From Pieris napi (taxonomy: Eukaryota; Arthropoda; Insecta; Lepidoptera; Pieridae): a stretch of DNA of 64,000 nucleotides. The stretch spans positions 1,376,501 to 1,440,500 of the forward strand of contig NC_062244.1 in assembly GCF_905475465.1 (NCBI RefSeq), written 5' to 3'. The position numbers and the translations under genes were made by a program. Every line of letters begins with the position of its first letter. Within the stretch, counting starts at the first letter, position 1. Shown one piece after another: positions 43,241 to 54,872 of this stretch. The notes beneath the pieces are model-generated. The model was not told the DNA's origin and searched no databases. It saw only the letters and a program-made list of their open reading frames with translations.

Positions 43241-45349
43241 TTTCTTATAAAAAGCTTTTACCTTTCAGTTGAGGTCGGGGTATTTTAACATCCCCGTGGA
43301 TGGCCACTTATAGCTCATAGTCTTATAGTCAGTATAGCCGCGCCTGAAGCATATCTCAAGAGCATGGCTAGGAATAATCCTGAACCATAATCTCGCTGGT
43401 GTTGTGTCGAACATCCGTTCTTTAAAATTAGAGTTCTGAAATTATGAGTATAGTTACGTAGCTATCGTGGCCTATACTGCCCAGAGAACCTCTTTACCAG
43501 AGGGGAAAAGAAATCACCTAATGTGCAAGTGCCATAGACAGAAATTGATTGTATCTTGCAATCAATTTGTGCATCATCAGAGTCACATTGTTTAGCGATC
43601 GTGTCATCACACTCATTGATATTATTTACTAGAACCAATCAATTTCTGATCTCATCGTTCATTCAAGATTCCACACGTAATAAACAAAATTGTTGGACGA
43701 ATTGGTCGTACAAAAATCTATAAATTTTCGTGTTATGACTCTTATTTCGTAAATAATTGTAAACAAAAATATAAGTTAAACATCTAATAATGAATACTAT
43801 GGCTTTTGGGTAAATGTATCAAGATTTCTATTCAACAGCCTCACAGAACAAATAGTTAAGCTCGATTATAAAATGTCCTATTAAAGGAATACGTTGCCTG
43901 TGTAGTGTGTACATATGGTAATCTTTGTTAAATGCCTTACTAAAGTCAAGATCTAAAAGAAATGTTGGCCCTTATAGGGCTTACCATCAGCCAGGCAGAT
44001 ACCGAAGACAGGGGAAAGTACAGGAGTTGTGAGTTGCCAGTAGACCTAAAATAAAGACTGATGAAGAAGAGAAGGGATATAATGTAATAATAAACTTTTA
44101 AATAAAAAATATTAATTTCTTAGTCATACAACGATAGCCAATCAAATGAATTGCACAATGTTGATTGTTACTATTATTGGACGCTAGATTAATTGCAATT
44201 TATACCAGTCACATGCCAATATTAATCATAATCATTTTATTAGTTATTAATAGATGTCACTCTTTCATTATCGTTAAAAGAAAAATGTTGACCGTCAAAG
44301 AGGTCGTACATTTTATCGAAGTTTTACCGTTACAAATATTGTATTCTTAGATACCTAAAATATAATAATAATAATATTTATAATTAATCATAATAAACAA
44401 TAAATATTTATTATCCATATTTTCAAAATTCACACACTTAACATTTTATACAGAAAATAAATAGCTTTTAATTTTATTATTTATTATATATAGGTTTATT
44501 ATATATTTATATTTAAAATAAATAATAATTAAATCGCTGTCCTAACACATGAAATACAATATCCAATGCAATGTATTCAAAAATACACCCAAAAGTTCTT
44601 TATTAGTTCAGTATTACTACTTAGTAATAGGAAACTAGAAATGATAATTGCTATCACAGTCTAAATATACCTTTATACGAAACAATTGTTTTTATTTAAT
44701 TTATATTTCGTTACCTTCGTTACATAAGTTATAAAGCAACGGACAGCCATCACTAACAAGCAATTTCATCCAGCCAATTCTAGTATGGAAAAAGTAATAC
44801 CTACCGAGGATAAAGTACAAATGAATAAATAATTACCAAAAAAAACTAAACTAAAACCTTAAAAAAAATTATAATTAAGAAAATGTAAAAGCTAATCTTA
44901 ATTAAAATATGTAAGAAGCTAATTACAATTACTGTGTCACTGGAAAACGAATCTACAACCATCGGCTTCTTTGCATGTAAGATCCAAAGAATGATTACTC
45001 AAAACTCAAATATTTATCGATAAATGTTGCCCAACACTATACCTAACCTCCGTCGTTAAAAATATTGCTGTTTGAACGCGGAGTTCGCTTAGCGTTTTAA
45101 TAAATTTGGAAAATTAAAGATTCATATCTGATGGCTTCACTAGTTAATACGTTGGGCTCCCTTTGCTGACATTTGGGAAAATGCACTAAAGGAAAATTGT
45201 AGCTTTATATATTATCTATGGTAAATATTTATATTTTTTATGTGTTGAGTGTTATTTGTGTGTAAGATTGTTTCCCTTGATTTTTGTTCCCAAATATATT
45301 CTCATGATACTAAGCAACTAATAACATAATACTGCTAACTAATAACTAA
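43241..45349. other. long AT-rich spacer
   Basis: About 2.1 kb without gene or repeat family recognised. A small perfect hairpin, AAATTGATTG...CAATCAATTT, is at 43543-43569. Confidence 0.4.
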
Positions 45350-45565
45350 AATATGTTATTAAAAGGAGTCCCTTTAGGCAAGGTTCCGAAGACACTGGCA
45401 GCGTTCTTATTTGAATAGCTAGACTAATTCTTTGTCCGAGGTAGCTGCCAGCTCTTCGGTCTCCTGTGATATCGACTAACCTTTTTGCTATTTCCTTAAA
45501 AAGCCCCGCTAGGACCCCACGGACCAAGGGTCTCGACACCGAATGGGACAAAATCATATTCCGAG
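45350..45565 (-). pseudogene. LINE family B-related C-terminal relic
   Basis: On the minus strand it reads VDITGDRRAGSYLGQRISLA then IQIRTLPVSSEP, related to VDSTGDPRAGAFLAQ at 31497-31690. The upstream part (SVSRPLVRGVLAGLFKEIAK) is also open. It ends CLKGLLL (TAAAAGGAGTCCCTTTAGGC on plus), shared with a scrap near 5681. It is a relic of a sister family of LINE B. Confidence 0.55.
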
Positions 45566-46224
45566 CCAATAATTAAATAAATTTGAAATGCCATAAATAT
45601 GGAATTGTTCGCTTAAGAAAACTCAAATGATAGGTTTTAGGAAGAAATTACTAAGAAATTGCTAACTAACAGTAAATAAATTTTAAAAACATGAAAAACT
45701 GCAATTCAATTTCCAAATAACTTTCGAACAAATTTAACAATCAAATTGCCCTGTGGAGCGTGGGCGTTGGGAAACACTGCACTAGACGATGTGAAATCTT
45801 AAATATACAAAATAGTTGTAAGCTGTCAAAAAAAAAAAACCTTAAGTAGGTTTCCCAGATTAATGCCAAATTCAGTTCCTCATTGGTTATTTATTTTTAA
45901 TTAGCAAAAAGGTGGCTTCTAATTATTCCATCGCTTATCTAAGGGATGATTTACGGGGTCTTCCGCTATCATTTTTAAGGTTTTTTTCAATTATAAATTG
46001 CTTGGGGGTGTTTAATTTGATTATGTTATTAATCAATGTAATCTAATTAATTCGGTCTTGTGGTTTATATCTTTCGGTGTTTTTGATCAATTCCTTTAAA
46101 TAGTATATTTGGTTTGCTATATTAATATATTTTGTGAATTATATACTGAAATAAAATAGCTTTTAATTTGAAGATTTAAATAAGTAAATCTTGATATATA
46201 AAAAAAATAAAAAAATTGCCTTTA
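45566..46224. other. AT-rich spacer
   Basis: No feature recognised. Confidence 0.4.
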
Positions 46225-46425
46225 TTGGAGTGTTAACTACACTAAGTCTATGTTTGTCTATGTTTTCCTCGCGACAATTTTCCAATTCAGCCCCGCTATA
46301 CCTTTGATTCCATCTTCCCAAGTATCTGGCAGACATTATCTCTTTCTTCTTCCCACTGGGCCATTCCAAGTAAGGGTCTTCTTGACCCATCTACTAGCAT
46401 TACAATTGCGGGCAATGTGACGTGT
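46225..46425 (-). pseudogene. RTE-like LINE C-terminal relic
   Basis: Minus-strand reading gives ARTRHIARNCNASRWVKKTL, then TWNGPVGRRKR, a stop, and DTWEDGIKGIAGLNWKIVAR. This is the RTE-type ending: (G)HIAR, RWxKxLxxW, GRRxRGRP, W(E/D)DxIKxIAG, W...AR. At least two stops make it a pseudogene. It is a different copy and subfamily from those at 4393 and 12940. Confidence 0.6.
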
Positions 46426-46754
46426 GCGGGCGCATTTCCACTTTAACTCTTGTGTATGTGTAACGACACCTTATTTTAGTATGTGTATCACATCGTTTTT
46501 AACTTTGTCTTTACGTTTCAATCGGAGAATCGAACCCTCCATAGCCTTTTGGCATTCTCCTATCTTTTTGATGAGCGCCTGGATACCTTGATATTTAATT
46601 CAAATTTTACATTTAAGAAAAGGAACTTGAACATCCATAAACCTAAATTTGTAGTTCTGATATATTGTGATTTTAGTTTTAATAATTTAAACGTCATAAA
46701 TACTATTGAAGATATTTTGAACAGAGTTTAAGAAATATAAAAATGAATCTTTAT

Positions 46755-46990
46755 TTCCAACACATAAATAGTAGGTATTTACAATATTCTTAACAAACAA
46801 ATTTTAAAAGTTAGATCCCAGTGTTAGTGGATCCTTGCTGGCAACATTTTCTCGCTGTATCGCGATACTTATTTGTTGAGTGAGGAAAGCACCAGCTCTG
46901 GGGTCACCAGAACTATCTACCAGACGCCTGTCATCTTTAATTAGTGCCTGTGCACTTGAACCCCACGGCCCAAGAGTCTACTCCAATGGG
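46755..46990 (-). repeat. LINE family B tail
   Basis: GTAGGTATTTACAATATTCT, GCTGGCAACATTTTCTCGCT, AGCACCAGCTCTGGGGTCAC and GAACCCCACGGCCCAAGAGT. The longest proximal extension among the B tails. Confidence 0.7.
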
Positions 46991-47029
46991 TAAACAAACT
47001 TTGAGAAATTAGTTCTTAATATCTATTAT

Positions 47030-47338
47030 AATCTAATATATAAAATTTGAATGAAATGGCTAGACCGATTCTTATGAATTTTTTTATGCATATTCAGTAA
47101 ATCTGAAAATCGGCTATTATCTATCTTTCAAACCCCTCAGTGGAAAGGGGTGTCCACCTCATTTTCATACAAATTTTGTTTTTTTTTTTTTTTTATGATA
47201 CGGCATACAAAAATACATACCATTACCCTATTTTTGAATATTATTTATATTTATATTTGATAGTTATTTTATTGAACTAAAATAAATTCCTAGAAATAAT
47301 ATACATGGCAAAACAACGTTTGCCGTGTCAGCTGGTAT
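47030..47338 (+). repeat. dispersed repeat family K
   Basis: GACCGATTCTTATGAATTTT, CTATCTATCTTTCAAACCC, a T17 tract, and the end CAACGTTTGCCGTGTCAGCT. Copy of 39335-39655. Confidence 0.65.
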
Positions 47339-47543
47339 ATAAGAATCCATATCGTATATCGGTAATACAATTTCGGTTTTGCGTAAAACAAAAAGCGAAA
47401 AGCCAACACACGCCGGTGACCGCAACTATTGGCGAACGAATGCAATTGACAGGCCTGCTCAATTTATGGGCCATACTGTCTACGGTGGGACCAGGAATTA
47501 GAGCACTAGATGTAACTTTGAAGCCTACTATTGACGTTCAACT

Positions 47544-47815
47544 GATTTTTTTTTAATTGGAGGCAAAGGCTCACCTGGTGATACCGCAGCCCATGAACAC
47601 TCACATTGGAGGCTTGCAAGTACGTAGTATCTTGAAGGCCCCTAAGTAGAATTGGTTCGGAAATAGTTCAGTGAACAGCTGGTTCCATATAGTGGTGGTA
47701 CGCGGCAAAAATTGCATAAGAAACGCTCAGTTGTGGAACGACGGACGTATTTTTATATTGCTTTAACCGATGATGAAACTCAGCTGCAGGTATTAGTCAG
47801 AACAACTCATCAAGT
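47544..47815 (-). mobile_element. 5'-truncated LINE family A tail
   Basis: From T10 through GAATTGGTTCGGAAATAGTT, GTGGTACGCGGCAAAAATTG and GTTGTGGAACGACGGACGTA to ATGAAACTCAGCTGCAGGTA. It has small deletions. Confidence 0.8.
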
Positions 47816-48021
47816 TTTGATGAAAGAAAGGAACTTATTTGGTCATTACAGCATAAACAACTTGACTTATTTAAAAAAATATATTATATTTTAGTTATTC
47901 TAAAAAGACTACCTATTCAGACTATTGTTATGAAAAGTTGTTTGGGTTTGATCTATTTTAGATATTTTTAGATTATTAAAAATTATTTCGATTAGTATAA
48001 TTAAAGATTAGTCATGTGTAT

Positions 48022-48303
48022 GGGGCCGTTCAAGTATGACGTAAGCAGATTTACTGCAATTAATCCCCCCCCCCCCTTCACTCCTCTTGTCGGAAAAAGT
48101 AAGCAAAGCTCTCAAAAATACTAGTACATAAACATTTTAATTTTTTATAAGAATCCTCGAAAATGCATTTCGTTTTCAAGCATAGACAATGTGTGGGTAA
48201 TATGTGTAAAAAAGTAAATAAACACTGTTGACGTAGTCACCATATTACAAAATTAAATACCCCCCTCCCCCCTGAAGTGCTCACGTAATACTTGAACAGC
48301 CCC
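48022..48303 (+). mobile_element. small TIR element (family L), complete copy
   Basis: 282 bp. The ends GGGGCCGTTCAAGTATGACG and, read on the other strand, AGGGGCTGTTCAAGTATTAC are inverted repeats of about 20 bp. A C-tract near the left end and a C/T-rich stretch near the right end are mirrored. It has no coding capacity. It is the empty-site reference for the 5S-bearing insertion at 4831-5147. Confidence 0.75.
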
Positions 48304-48761
48304 TGTAATAAAAATAAAAATGTATTTAATCATTTGACAACAATTCATTACAATGTGTAAGATTTAAAAACCATTTTAATTAAATAAATACCTGTGTCAG
48401 GGTTCCCAGTTCTACCACGTTTCACGTGTATATGTACGTATAATCTTGTTTTAGGTTTAAGAATAACTTTATTTCTCATAAGAATAGCATGCATAATTCA
48501 CTTACTGAGAAACAATATTTAAAAGTCAGATAAAACATTTGAAATTAGAGCGCACAGATGTAGGTAGACATAATATACTTGTTTTAAAGGGTTATTCGTA
48601 TCTAGATTCTATAAATCCATCGGTGGGCTGTATTTAATTAATTCTGACATTGGAATAGTGTGAATTTTGACTGCAACTGAAGCCAACTGTTATTTGTTTT
48701 GTCGTTTTAAATTAACGTTGAATGTTGGTAATCACTTCACGCCTATTACTGTGAAATTGGG
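48304..48761. other. AT-rich spacer
   Basis: No confident feature. ACTTTATTTCTCATAAGAAT near 48469 resembles text at 17348 and may be another worn LINE tail. Confidence 0.35.
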
Positions 48762-48850
48762 CTTTTTTTTAGGGCAAAATACTCACCTGATTTTAAGTGA
48801 CCATTTGACACACTGCCAGAAAGCTTGCAAGTGCGTTGCAGGGGTATACT
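48762..48850 (-). repeat. degenerate LINE family A tail
   Basis: TTTTTTTTAGGGCAAAATAC, CACCTGATTTTAAGTGA and GCTTGCAAGTGCGTTGCAGG. Confidence 0.65.
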
Positions 48851-49629
48851 TATAATCGCTGTCTTGACAAACGCCAGTCTTGCACAAATTCTACACCTGC
48901 TTTAATTCATAGTTGAGGTGTGGCCCCAACACTTTAACATACGATATAATAGTTTCTGTTGTGTCTTACATTTACATATTAATTAATAAATGTACTCGAT
49001 CTGTGAGAAGTAAGTATATAACGAACTGGTATCAAGGTACGTGGGTAACACTGAAAATGTTTAGAACTGGCCAGTTAGAAACATTGCTAATGAAAACTTT
49101 TTTGAATTTCAATTTTAGAACTCTTTGGTAACCTAATCTAGTATATAACATTCATTTGTCATTTGTTTTTGTGAATTGGCGGCAAATCTAAAACTCTTGT
49201 TACACGTGAAAATAAACCTAACGCGAGAAAATTTTCGGTAATCATTTATTATGACTTTCGTGGTGGGCTTACTCAACAACTAAGCTATGATAGGCTGCGA
49301 TTAGCATTTCTTATATATACCTAGGCATTAGAGATACCCTTTATATATTTTTATTATATTGTACTTACAAAGTAAAAGTTTAAAGTCCTGTAAGTATAGG
49401 TACTGTAACAATTATGCTAGGAACTGAACCAGTGCATTTGAAATTCACGTCATGACACATAGTTTAGTTTGAATAAAGATATACTGCGCATTGCAAATTT
49501 CTATAATGTCGATAGTTGTATTATTTCATGGAGAATATTCCTTTGTATGCAAATAATTTTAAAAGAATTAAAAATGACGTAATAAGCATGATATCTAATA
49601 CGTTCGATAAATTTAATACCTTGTGCATG
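48851..49629. other. AT-rich spacer upstream of tRNA-Met
   Basis: No feature recognised. Confidence 0.4.
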
Positions 49630-49702
49630 GCCTCGGTGGCGCAGTAGGCAGCGCGTAAGTCTCATAATCTTAAGGTCGTGAGTTCGATCCTCACCCGGGG
49701 CA
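49630..49702 (+). tRNA. tRNA-Met(CAT): tRNA-Met (CAT), elongator type
   Basis: A 73-nt intronless gene. The acceptor arm GCCTCGG pairs with CCGGGGC over 7 bp with one T-G wobble; the discriminator is A. The anticodon loop CTCATAA gives CAT. Box A (GTGGCGCAGTAGG) and box B (GAGTTCGATCCTC) are intact. The sequence closely resembles the animal elongator tRNA-Met and not the initiator, whose acceptor stem and loop differ. A T5 Pol III terminator follows at 49707-49711. No CCA is encoded, as expected for a eukaryotic nuclear gene. It is a single copy in this window and appears functional; being a SINE head is unlikely, since the whole cloverleaf is intact and no SINE body follows. Confidence 0.95.
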
Positions 49703-50033
49703 TATGTTTTTGTATTTTTATTCAAGTATTTTATACTAACACACAAAGTATACAATTTATTATTCAACTGGTTACTACAAGACACATTTTTCCTATTATG
49801 ACAAAGACTATTATATCTTATATACCTGCCTTATCTAAAGTGTACATGCTTAATCTGAATTTAGCTTATTATATATCTAAAACCCCGCAAGCTTGCTCCC
49901 GTAGACTGTAGACTTTAGATAAATACTGTGTGCCATAGTGAAATTAAATGAGAGGAAACACATCAGCGAAGACAAAATTGAAAACTTTAATACTTCGAAT
50001 TGTCAGAATGATTTTATTTTTTAAATAACAATG
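49703..50033. other. AT-rich spacer after tRNA-Met
   Basis: Nothing recognised beyond the terminator. Confidence 0.4.
49707..49711 (+). terminator. Pol III T5 terminator of tRNA-Met
   Basis: TTTTT four bases after the mature 3' end; a second T-run lies ~5 bp further. Confidence 0.75.
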
Positions 50034-50090
50034 CAAACGGGCAGAAAGTCCAGACATGCCAATGCGTTGCCGGACCTTTAAGAATTGGTG
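50034..50090 (-). repeat. short LINE family A scrap
   Basis: CAAACGGGCAGAAAGTCC, then AATGCGTTGCCGGACCTTTA and AGAATTGG. The middle is deleted. Confidence 0.6.
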
Positions 50091-50815
50091 ACTTATATGC
50101 CGCCTAATAAATTGCACTCCAGTTTGAACCGGAAACTAAACAATCAAATACCTGAGTTTAATAATTGATTAAAGTCTCAAATAAACTACCTCTGTTCTCG
50201 TGTTCGCAAATTTTAATAAAACGCAGAAAACCTTCCGATCCACATACAATTAAGATAGTGTACTGCATTATGCCAGTCGATACTGAATCTCGGTAAATGG
50301 TGGAGTGAAAATTAAGCATGCCCAACGCGCCATTCTTGAGATGTGCAACTTTTTCGCTACCCTACTTGAAAATAGTAAAAACAAAACCTTAAACGGTTAA
50401 AGAACTTTATTAAAAAAAAACTCCTTTCGAATCCCAACGTAACAATATTTATTGGGAAGAGAGTCATGTTGCTCATGATTGCTTGATCTCAATGATATTT
50501 TGAAAGCGACTTCAATTGTGTTTTCTCTTTAAAAGTCTCGGCGACCTTTATATACGGAATAAATCAATTTTATTGATATTAAATCATTTCGATCGGTTGT
50601 CCTACATCCCAAGTGGTTCTAGTTAACTCACATCTATATTTAGACCAATTGATGGACGTCTGCTTTGTCTAATAATAGAAAACGCATGTCACACGACTCC
50701 TGAGTGATTCAATTGTCAATTACTAGAACACATAGATATCATAATCCGGCCGTGTATAAAATGGGAATAGATATCGGGTAGCGTAATAGCACTATTAAGT
50801 ATAGGCTAAAAAAAA
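50091..50815. other. spacer
   Basis: No feature recognised. Confidence 0.4.
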
Positions 50816-51056
50816 TCACACACCAAATTTTTTTTTTAAAATAACATCTTCTAAATAACGGCTCTCTCGAAGACGGCACTCCTCTAAACGCGAAGACAGG
50901 TTTGTGAAAACTCTTGTCAATAAAACTAGGGTGATAGCTGGCATTTCCCAACGGATATTTTCCTTTAGCTGGCTGATGTTCCTCGGATTGTTCATGTAGA
51001 CCTTAAGGTATCCCCACAAAAAAAAGTCAGGAGGCGTCAAGTCAGGGCCATGTGAT
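50816..51056 (-). pseudogene. mariner/Tc1-type transposase C-terminal relic
   Basis: On the minus strand the frame opens with HGPDLTPPDFFLWGYLK. This is the PDLxPxDFxLWGYLK motif around the last catalytic acidic residue of the DDE domain in mariner/Tc1-related transposases of insects. It then runs NNPRNISQLKENIRWEMPAI and ends in a basic YLEDVILKKK, the usual C-terminus. It stays open for ~80 codons, but everything N-terminal (helix-turn-helix and the first two acidic residues) is missing; upstream is unrelated sequence. No inverted termini were found. Confidence 0.65.
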
Positions 51057-51137
51057 CATCATCATGAACTTGAAACATCTGTCTGTATGTTGCGATGTTA
51101 GAGGGATATTTGACTCCAGAACTTGCGAGATCGAGAA

Positions 51138-51345
51138 TAGTATCTACACTAATATTATAAAGAGGAAAACTTTGTTTGTTTGTTTGTTTGTTTGTTTGTT
51201 TGATTGTAATGAATAGGCTCATAAACTACTGGACCGATTTTAAAAATTCTTTCACTATTCGAAAGCTACATTATCCACGAGTAATATAGGCTATATTTAA
51301 TTTTGAACAAAAATAGGGTTCCGTAAGATATTAGGGTTTTTCGGA
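51138..51345 (+). repeat. dispersed repeat with (TTTG)n
   Basis: CACTAATATTATAAAGAGGA, eight TTTG units (51172-51205), AACTACTGGACCGATTTTAA, then TAGGGTTCCGTAAGATATTA. The wording is that of a common lepidopteran dispersed repeat, but no second copy is in this window. Confidence 0.45.
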
Positions 51346-51559
51346 CACAAGGTGTAAAAAATCAACCAAAAAAGTTACTTATTTTGCGTACCCTGTCTAA
51401 ACTATTAAAGATAGAACCATAAAATGTTCTAAGTAATTGTAGATCTTATAAATATCTACAAAAAAAGTCCACGACACACTATACCTATCTATGTCGAGTG
51501 AGGCACAATAACCATAAATGATGTAATGACATGGACCAAAGGACTCTTCTTTCACTCTC

Positions 51560-51690
51560 ACAGTCTCTCGTACAAAGTAAAATATCGTGAGGAAACCGGC
51601 AAATATACCCAAAAATGTCAACGGCATGTGTCAGGCACAAAAGACTGCCTACTTGACTACCACTACAGTTTCTACCAGATACAGAAGTTG
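51560..51690 (+). repeat. degenerate SINE family C fragment
   Basis: AATATCGTGAGGAAACCGGC, TGTCAACGGCATGTGTCAGG and ACCAGATACAGAAGTTGG keep the SINE order. Confidence 0.5.
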
Positions 51691-52489
51691 GTCTCACCAA
51701 GGGTTGTGGTGGTGTTTTGTTTATAAATTACTATTTGTGAAATGTCCATATCACCATAAGTTGTTATATGACTTACTGGAGTTAAAGTCTTATGTCCCCC
51801 AGGCAGACGGCATCCAGCGTAGAAAAGAAAACCAGCCTGATCGGTCTAGGGAGCTCTCTTAATTTTACTTCACGTTATTCCAGCATCTTTCACCTCTGCA
51901 ACGTTTCCTTTTGCCCTGAGGATTCCATTCGAGTGCTTCCTTGGTAATGTGACTTCCTCAGGATCGTATCCACTTCCACTTTCGGCGTTCCAAGACCTGT
52001 CAATTCGCACCTCATTGCTTAGGTCCCATAGCTGATGGTTAGAGATTCTCTCGTGAATATTTCAAGGATTTGACGATGGCCCACGAAGACCAGGAGTTGT
52101 TGCGTTGTACTTTTCTACGTTTTGCAACACAGCGTGACGGTCTTTATGTGGGATCGGAATATTTTGAGCTTGACTCATCGTGTTAATATGAGTTATTATA
52201 ATGAATTTATAAGAGAATAACTTTAATTAGTCAACAATAATTAGAGGAGTTCTGTATACTTTACTTGATTGTTAAACTTAGCCTTTTGAAGTCGGTCAAA
52301 AATTCTCAGTCAGAGCAATAACGATTGATAAGAAAATTGACCTGGCGCTGCACTCAGGCGCAGTCAGACGTCTGCCCACTCTAATAACTATTTATTGCGA
52401 ATTGTGACCTATCTAAGTGATGATCTATTAATAACTGTAGTTTAGATTCAGTCGGTTACGGTTTAGTTCTTTTTATGATGTGTCATTTT
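51691..52489. other. spacer
   Basis: No feature recognised. Confidence 0.4.
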
Positions 52490-52519
52490 AACAATATTTA
52501 TTTATTTTCCATATAATTA
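52490..52519 (+). repeat. family I repeat, left part
   Basis: TATTTATTTATTTTCCATAT, matching the start of 61590-61705. Interrupted by family H at 52520. Confidence 0.5.
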
Positions 52520-52808
52520 TTATATCCCATCATTCCATTTGTCTTTCCGAAAACCAAGTTTAGGTCAAAGCTCGCCAATGTCCAGATTAAGCATTCTGAT
52601 AAACAAGCTAGGTCTGGATATCCATAGTTGCTTCACACTTTAAAATCGATTTTTGTTTAGATTTTGTATTTTTATTTTTTTGTTTAATATTTGTATTATC
52701 TCTTCGTGTATGTCATGTTTGCCTATAAGTGCTTGTCAGATTAGAAATTGTGGTTCTTTTACCATTGTATCAGTGTGCCGAGCGTTGGCAAGCTTTAACA
52801 ATAAAAAA
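52520..52808 (+). mobile_element. family H repeat inserted in family I
   Basis: From TATCCCATCATTCCATTTGT to GTGTGCCGAGCGTTGGCAAG with an A-rich end. Flanked by TTATA-like sequence on both sides. The copy of family I at 61590-61705 lacks it. Confidence 0.6.
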
Positions 52809-52900
52809 AACCTTATAGTTACTACTAATACGATAGAACCGCACAATAATTCTACAATTAAAATACATTTAAAATATATATGTCCCAGATCTTATAACTA
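52809..52900 (+). repeat. family I repeat, right part
   Basis: CACAATAATTCTACAATTAA and AGATCTTATAACTATTA, matching the second half of 61590-61705. Confidence 0.55.
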
Positions 52901-53899
52901 TTAACACAACATATAAACAAAAAGGTCTATCTGGATAGAAAACTTATTTATTACATGTATCCCTCGATCCCCAATATGCACCGGATCCGTAAGTATTCTA
53001 AATAGGTATACCGATATTGCAGGCTCTCTTCTTAGGCGTAGCTGGTCATAACCCACCATACCCAGAACGAACAGGTCGGATACATAAGTGCATAGGAGGA
53101 TACACTCCATACTGTCTCTTGTAGGGGTAAAGGGTTAATTTATTTTTTACTCGCCCTAACGCCTGGAGTCTGTATTTAGCTTCATATCCACACCATTGCG
53201 ATGGACTCCAAGTGACTTCTAACTGACGCATTTCACAAAGTCTAGATTGCACTGATATTCGTGAAGCCGCAAGCTATGGCAACGGATTTAAGTTTAACTT
53301 CCTATGGATGGTGCCAGTTGGAGGAGGCCCTCTATTACAGGGCTACTATTGTATCTTTTGTATAGATGGGTGATTGGTTAAAGTAATAATTCATGCTTAA
53401 TTATTATTATTATGTGACAGCTACACAATGGAATCTTAGTAGCATAATTTAAGTCACTCCTGGTAACTCAGTAATTACAAAAACATAAAGTAAACAACAT
53501 AATCGTGGTATAAAAATATTTATATCTTAAAATAACCCAATTATGTCTCAGCTAAGTTGCTGAAGCCAGTATCAAATAATTAATATAACGATGGCCAAAA
53601 ATGCAAAAGATATTAATTAAAACTCCTCAAGCGCCATAAATCTATAAGTTTTGAAAATTTAAATTAAAATGCTGCTATCGCGAGGGAGCTGATAATTCCG
53701 GGACAATACCCACAGAGAAATATTGGTTTCGTTCAACGATAAATAAAACTAAATTTATGATCAAAAAGTTTACTTAAATGCAAAGATAAAGAATGAATCT
53801 AGGAGTACTTAGAGACGCCTGTTAAATTATCTTTAATTATAGATTAGTAATTACTAGGTCGGACCCGCAGTTAATCTAGCAGTGTGACACTTAGACGCC
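52901..53899. other. spacer with moderately GC-rich part
   Basis: The stretch 52970-53290 is GC-richer and keeps two overlapping minus-strand frames of 68-69 codons (one contains YPYKRQYGVYPPMHLC). They resemble no family I know. It may be an unrecognised transposon relic. Confidence 0.3.
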
Positions 53900-54490
53900 C
53901 ATTTGGTTAATAAAACCAGCCTAGCTGTAGATGCTCAGAAGTTTCCTACTTCGCATGCTACACAAAGCTCACTGTTACGCCCTCACTGCTCCGAGGATGT
54001 CTACTCGTTGGGAAGTCACAGCCATTCCACGACTACGTGGGTGACTGATTCCACTGCAGAAATTTTTAGAAAGGTGACTTTCATTTATAATAATTTGTTT
54101 GAAGTTTGTCTCCTGCCATTGGAGAGTCAGTCAGGACATGTAATACTGTCTCTCCAGCTGTATTGTTGGACAGGCTTCATTTTACTTTAATCTGTGAATA
54201 CACGATGAGAATCCACCGTGACCTGTCAATCTGTGCGATCAGTCCCGTTGGTTTTACTTCTCTAACTATTGAATAGGCTGAATCAACAAGGAATAACTTA
54301 GTTATTGCAGCAGTGTCGTCGCTGCTATAAATGTGCTTCAATTTTTCTATCGTCTTTGCATGTAGAAATTTCTTCAGATACGGCATGGGGACTCTTTTGT
54401 ACACGGGCGCCTCTTCAAGATGCGTAGCTTCCTTTGCCAGTTTGTTTGCTCTTTCGATCGCTTCGAGAGCCACTATATCATTAACTAGTT
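53900..54490 (-). pseudogene. LINE RNase H / C-terminal relic
   Basis: Starts on the minus strand with AIERANKLAKEATHLEEAP, which matches the GNExADxLAKEA end of a retroelement RNase H domain. It continues with TAAITKLFLVDSAYSIVREV and KPTGLIAQI. A frameshift at about 54228 then leads to LTGHGGFSSCIHRLK, the conserved LTGHGxFxxYLHRF block, and traces of the CxxC region to about 53900. This order (RNase H, LTGHG, CxxC) is typical of I/R1/Jockey-type LINEs. Frameshifts and stops show it is dead; the RT part is missing. Confidence 0.65.
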
Positions 54491-54518
54491 TTCTTTAATG
54501 ATTTTACATCATTGCAAT

Positions 54519-54632
54519 CAGCGCCATCTTTGAAAATGAAACGAAATTATAATAAATTCCGATTGTCAACGTTGATTTCGATTGAGTTTCGATTTATCGA
54601 TTTAGTATCTTAATTGTCTATGAGATGGCGCT
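54519..54632. promoter_or_regulatory. inverted pair of CTCF-like motifs, copy 1
   Basis: CAGCGCCATCT at 54519-54529 and AGATGGCGCT at 54623-54632 face each other across 93 bp. The core GCGCCATCT/AGATGGCGC resembles the insect CTCF core. It could also be the terminal repeat of a tiny element. Confidence 0.4.
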
Positions 54633-54783
54633 TTACTATGTAACTAAGTACTTCGTGATATATTTTGTTTATAACATTTTATTTGCGTATTAAGATGCAA
54701 GCAATACAATTATTGATATTTTAATATTATGTATTTTAATGTATTAGTAAATTTACTATTTATAATTTTTTATTTACGATTAA

Positions 54784-54872
54784 CAGCGCCATCTTTCAAT
54801 TATTCCGTTAAACTTTATTGCCGAATTATCGATCCGTGTTTGTAGTTCTTATTGTATACAGTAGATGGCGTT
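54784..54872. promoter_or_regulatory. inverted pair of CTCF-like motifs, copy 2
   Basis: CAGCGCCATCT at 54784-54794 and AGATGGCGTT (one change) at 54863-54872. The flanks (ATCTTTnAA and TTTTAC) are also shared with copy 1. Confidence 0.4.

Noticed and set aside
49501..49785. 94-codon minus-strand frame with an EDRTHDLK stretch
   Set aside because: That peptide is the translation of the complement of the tRNA-Met gene, a well-known artefact.
54519..54872. CRISPR-like or satellite array
   Set aside because: Only four short motifs in alternating orientation with unequal spacing; this is not a direct-repeat array.
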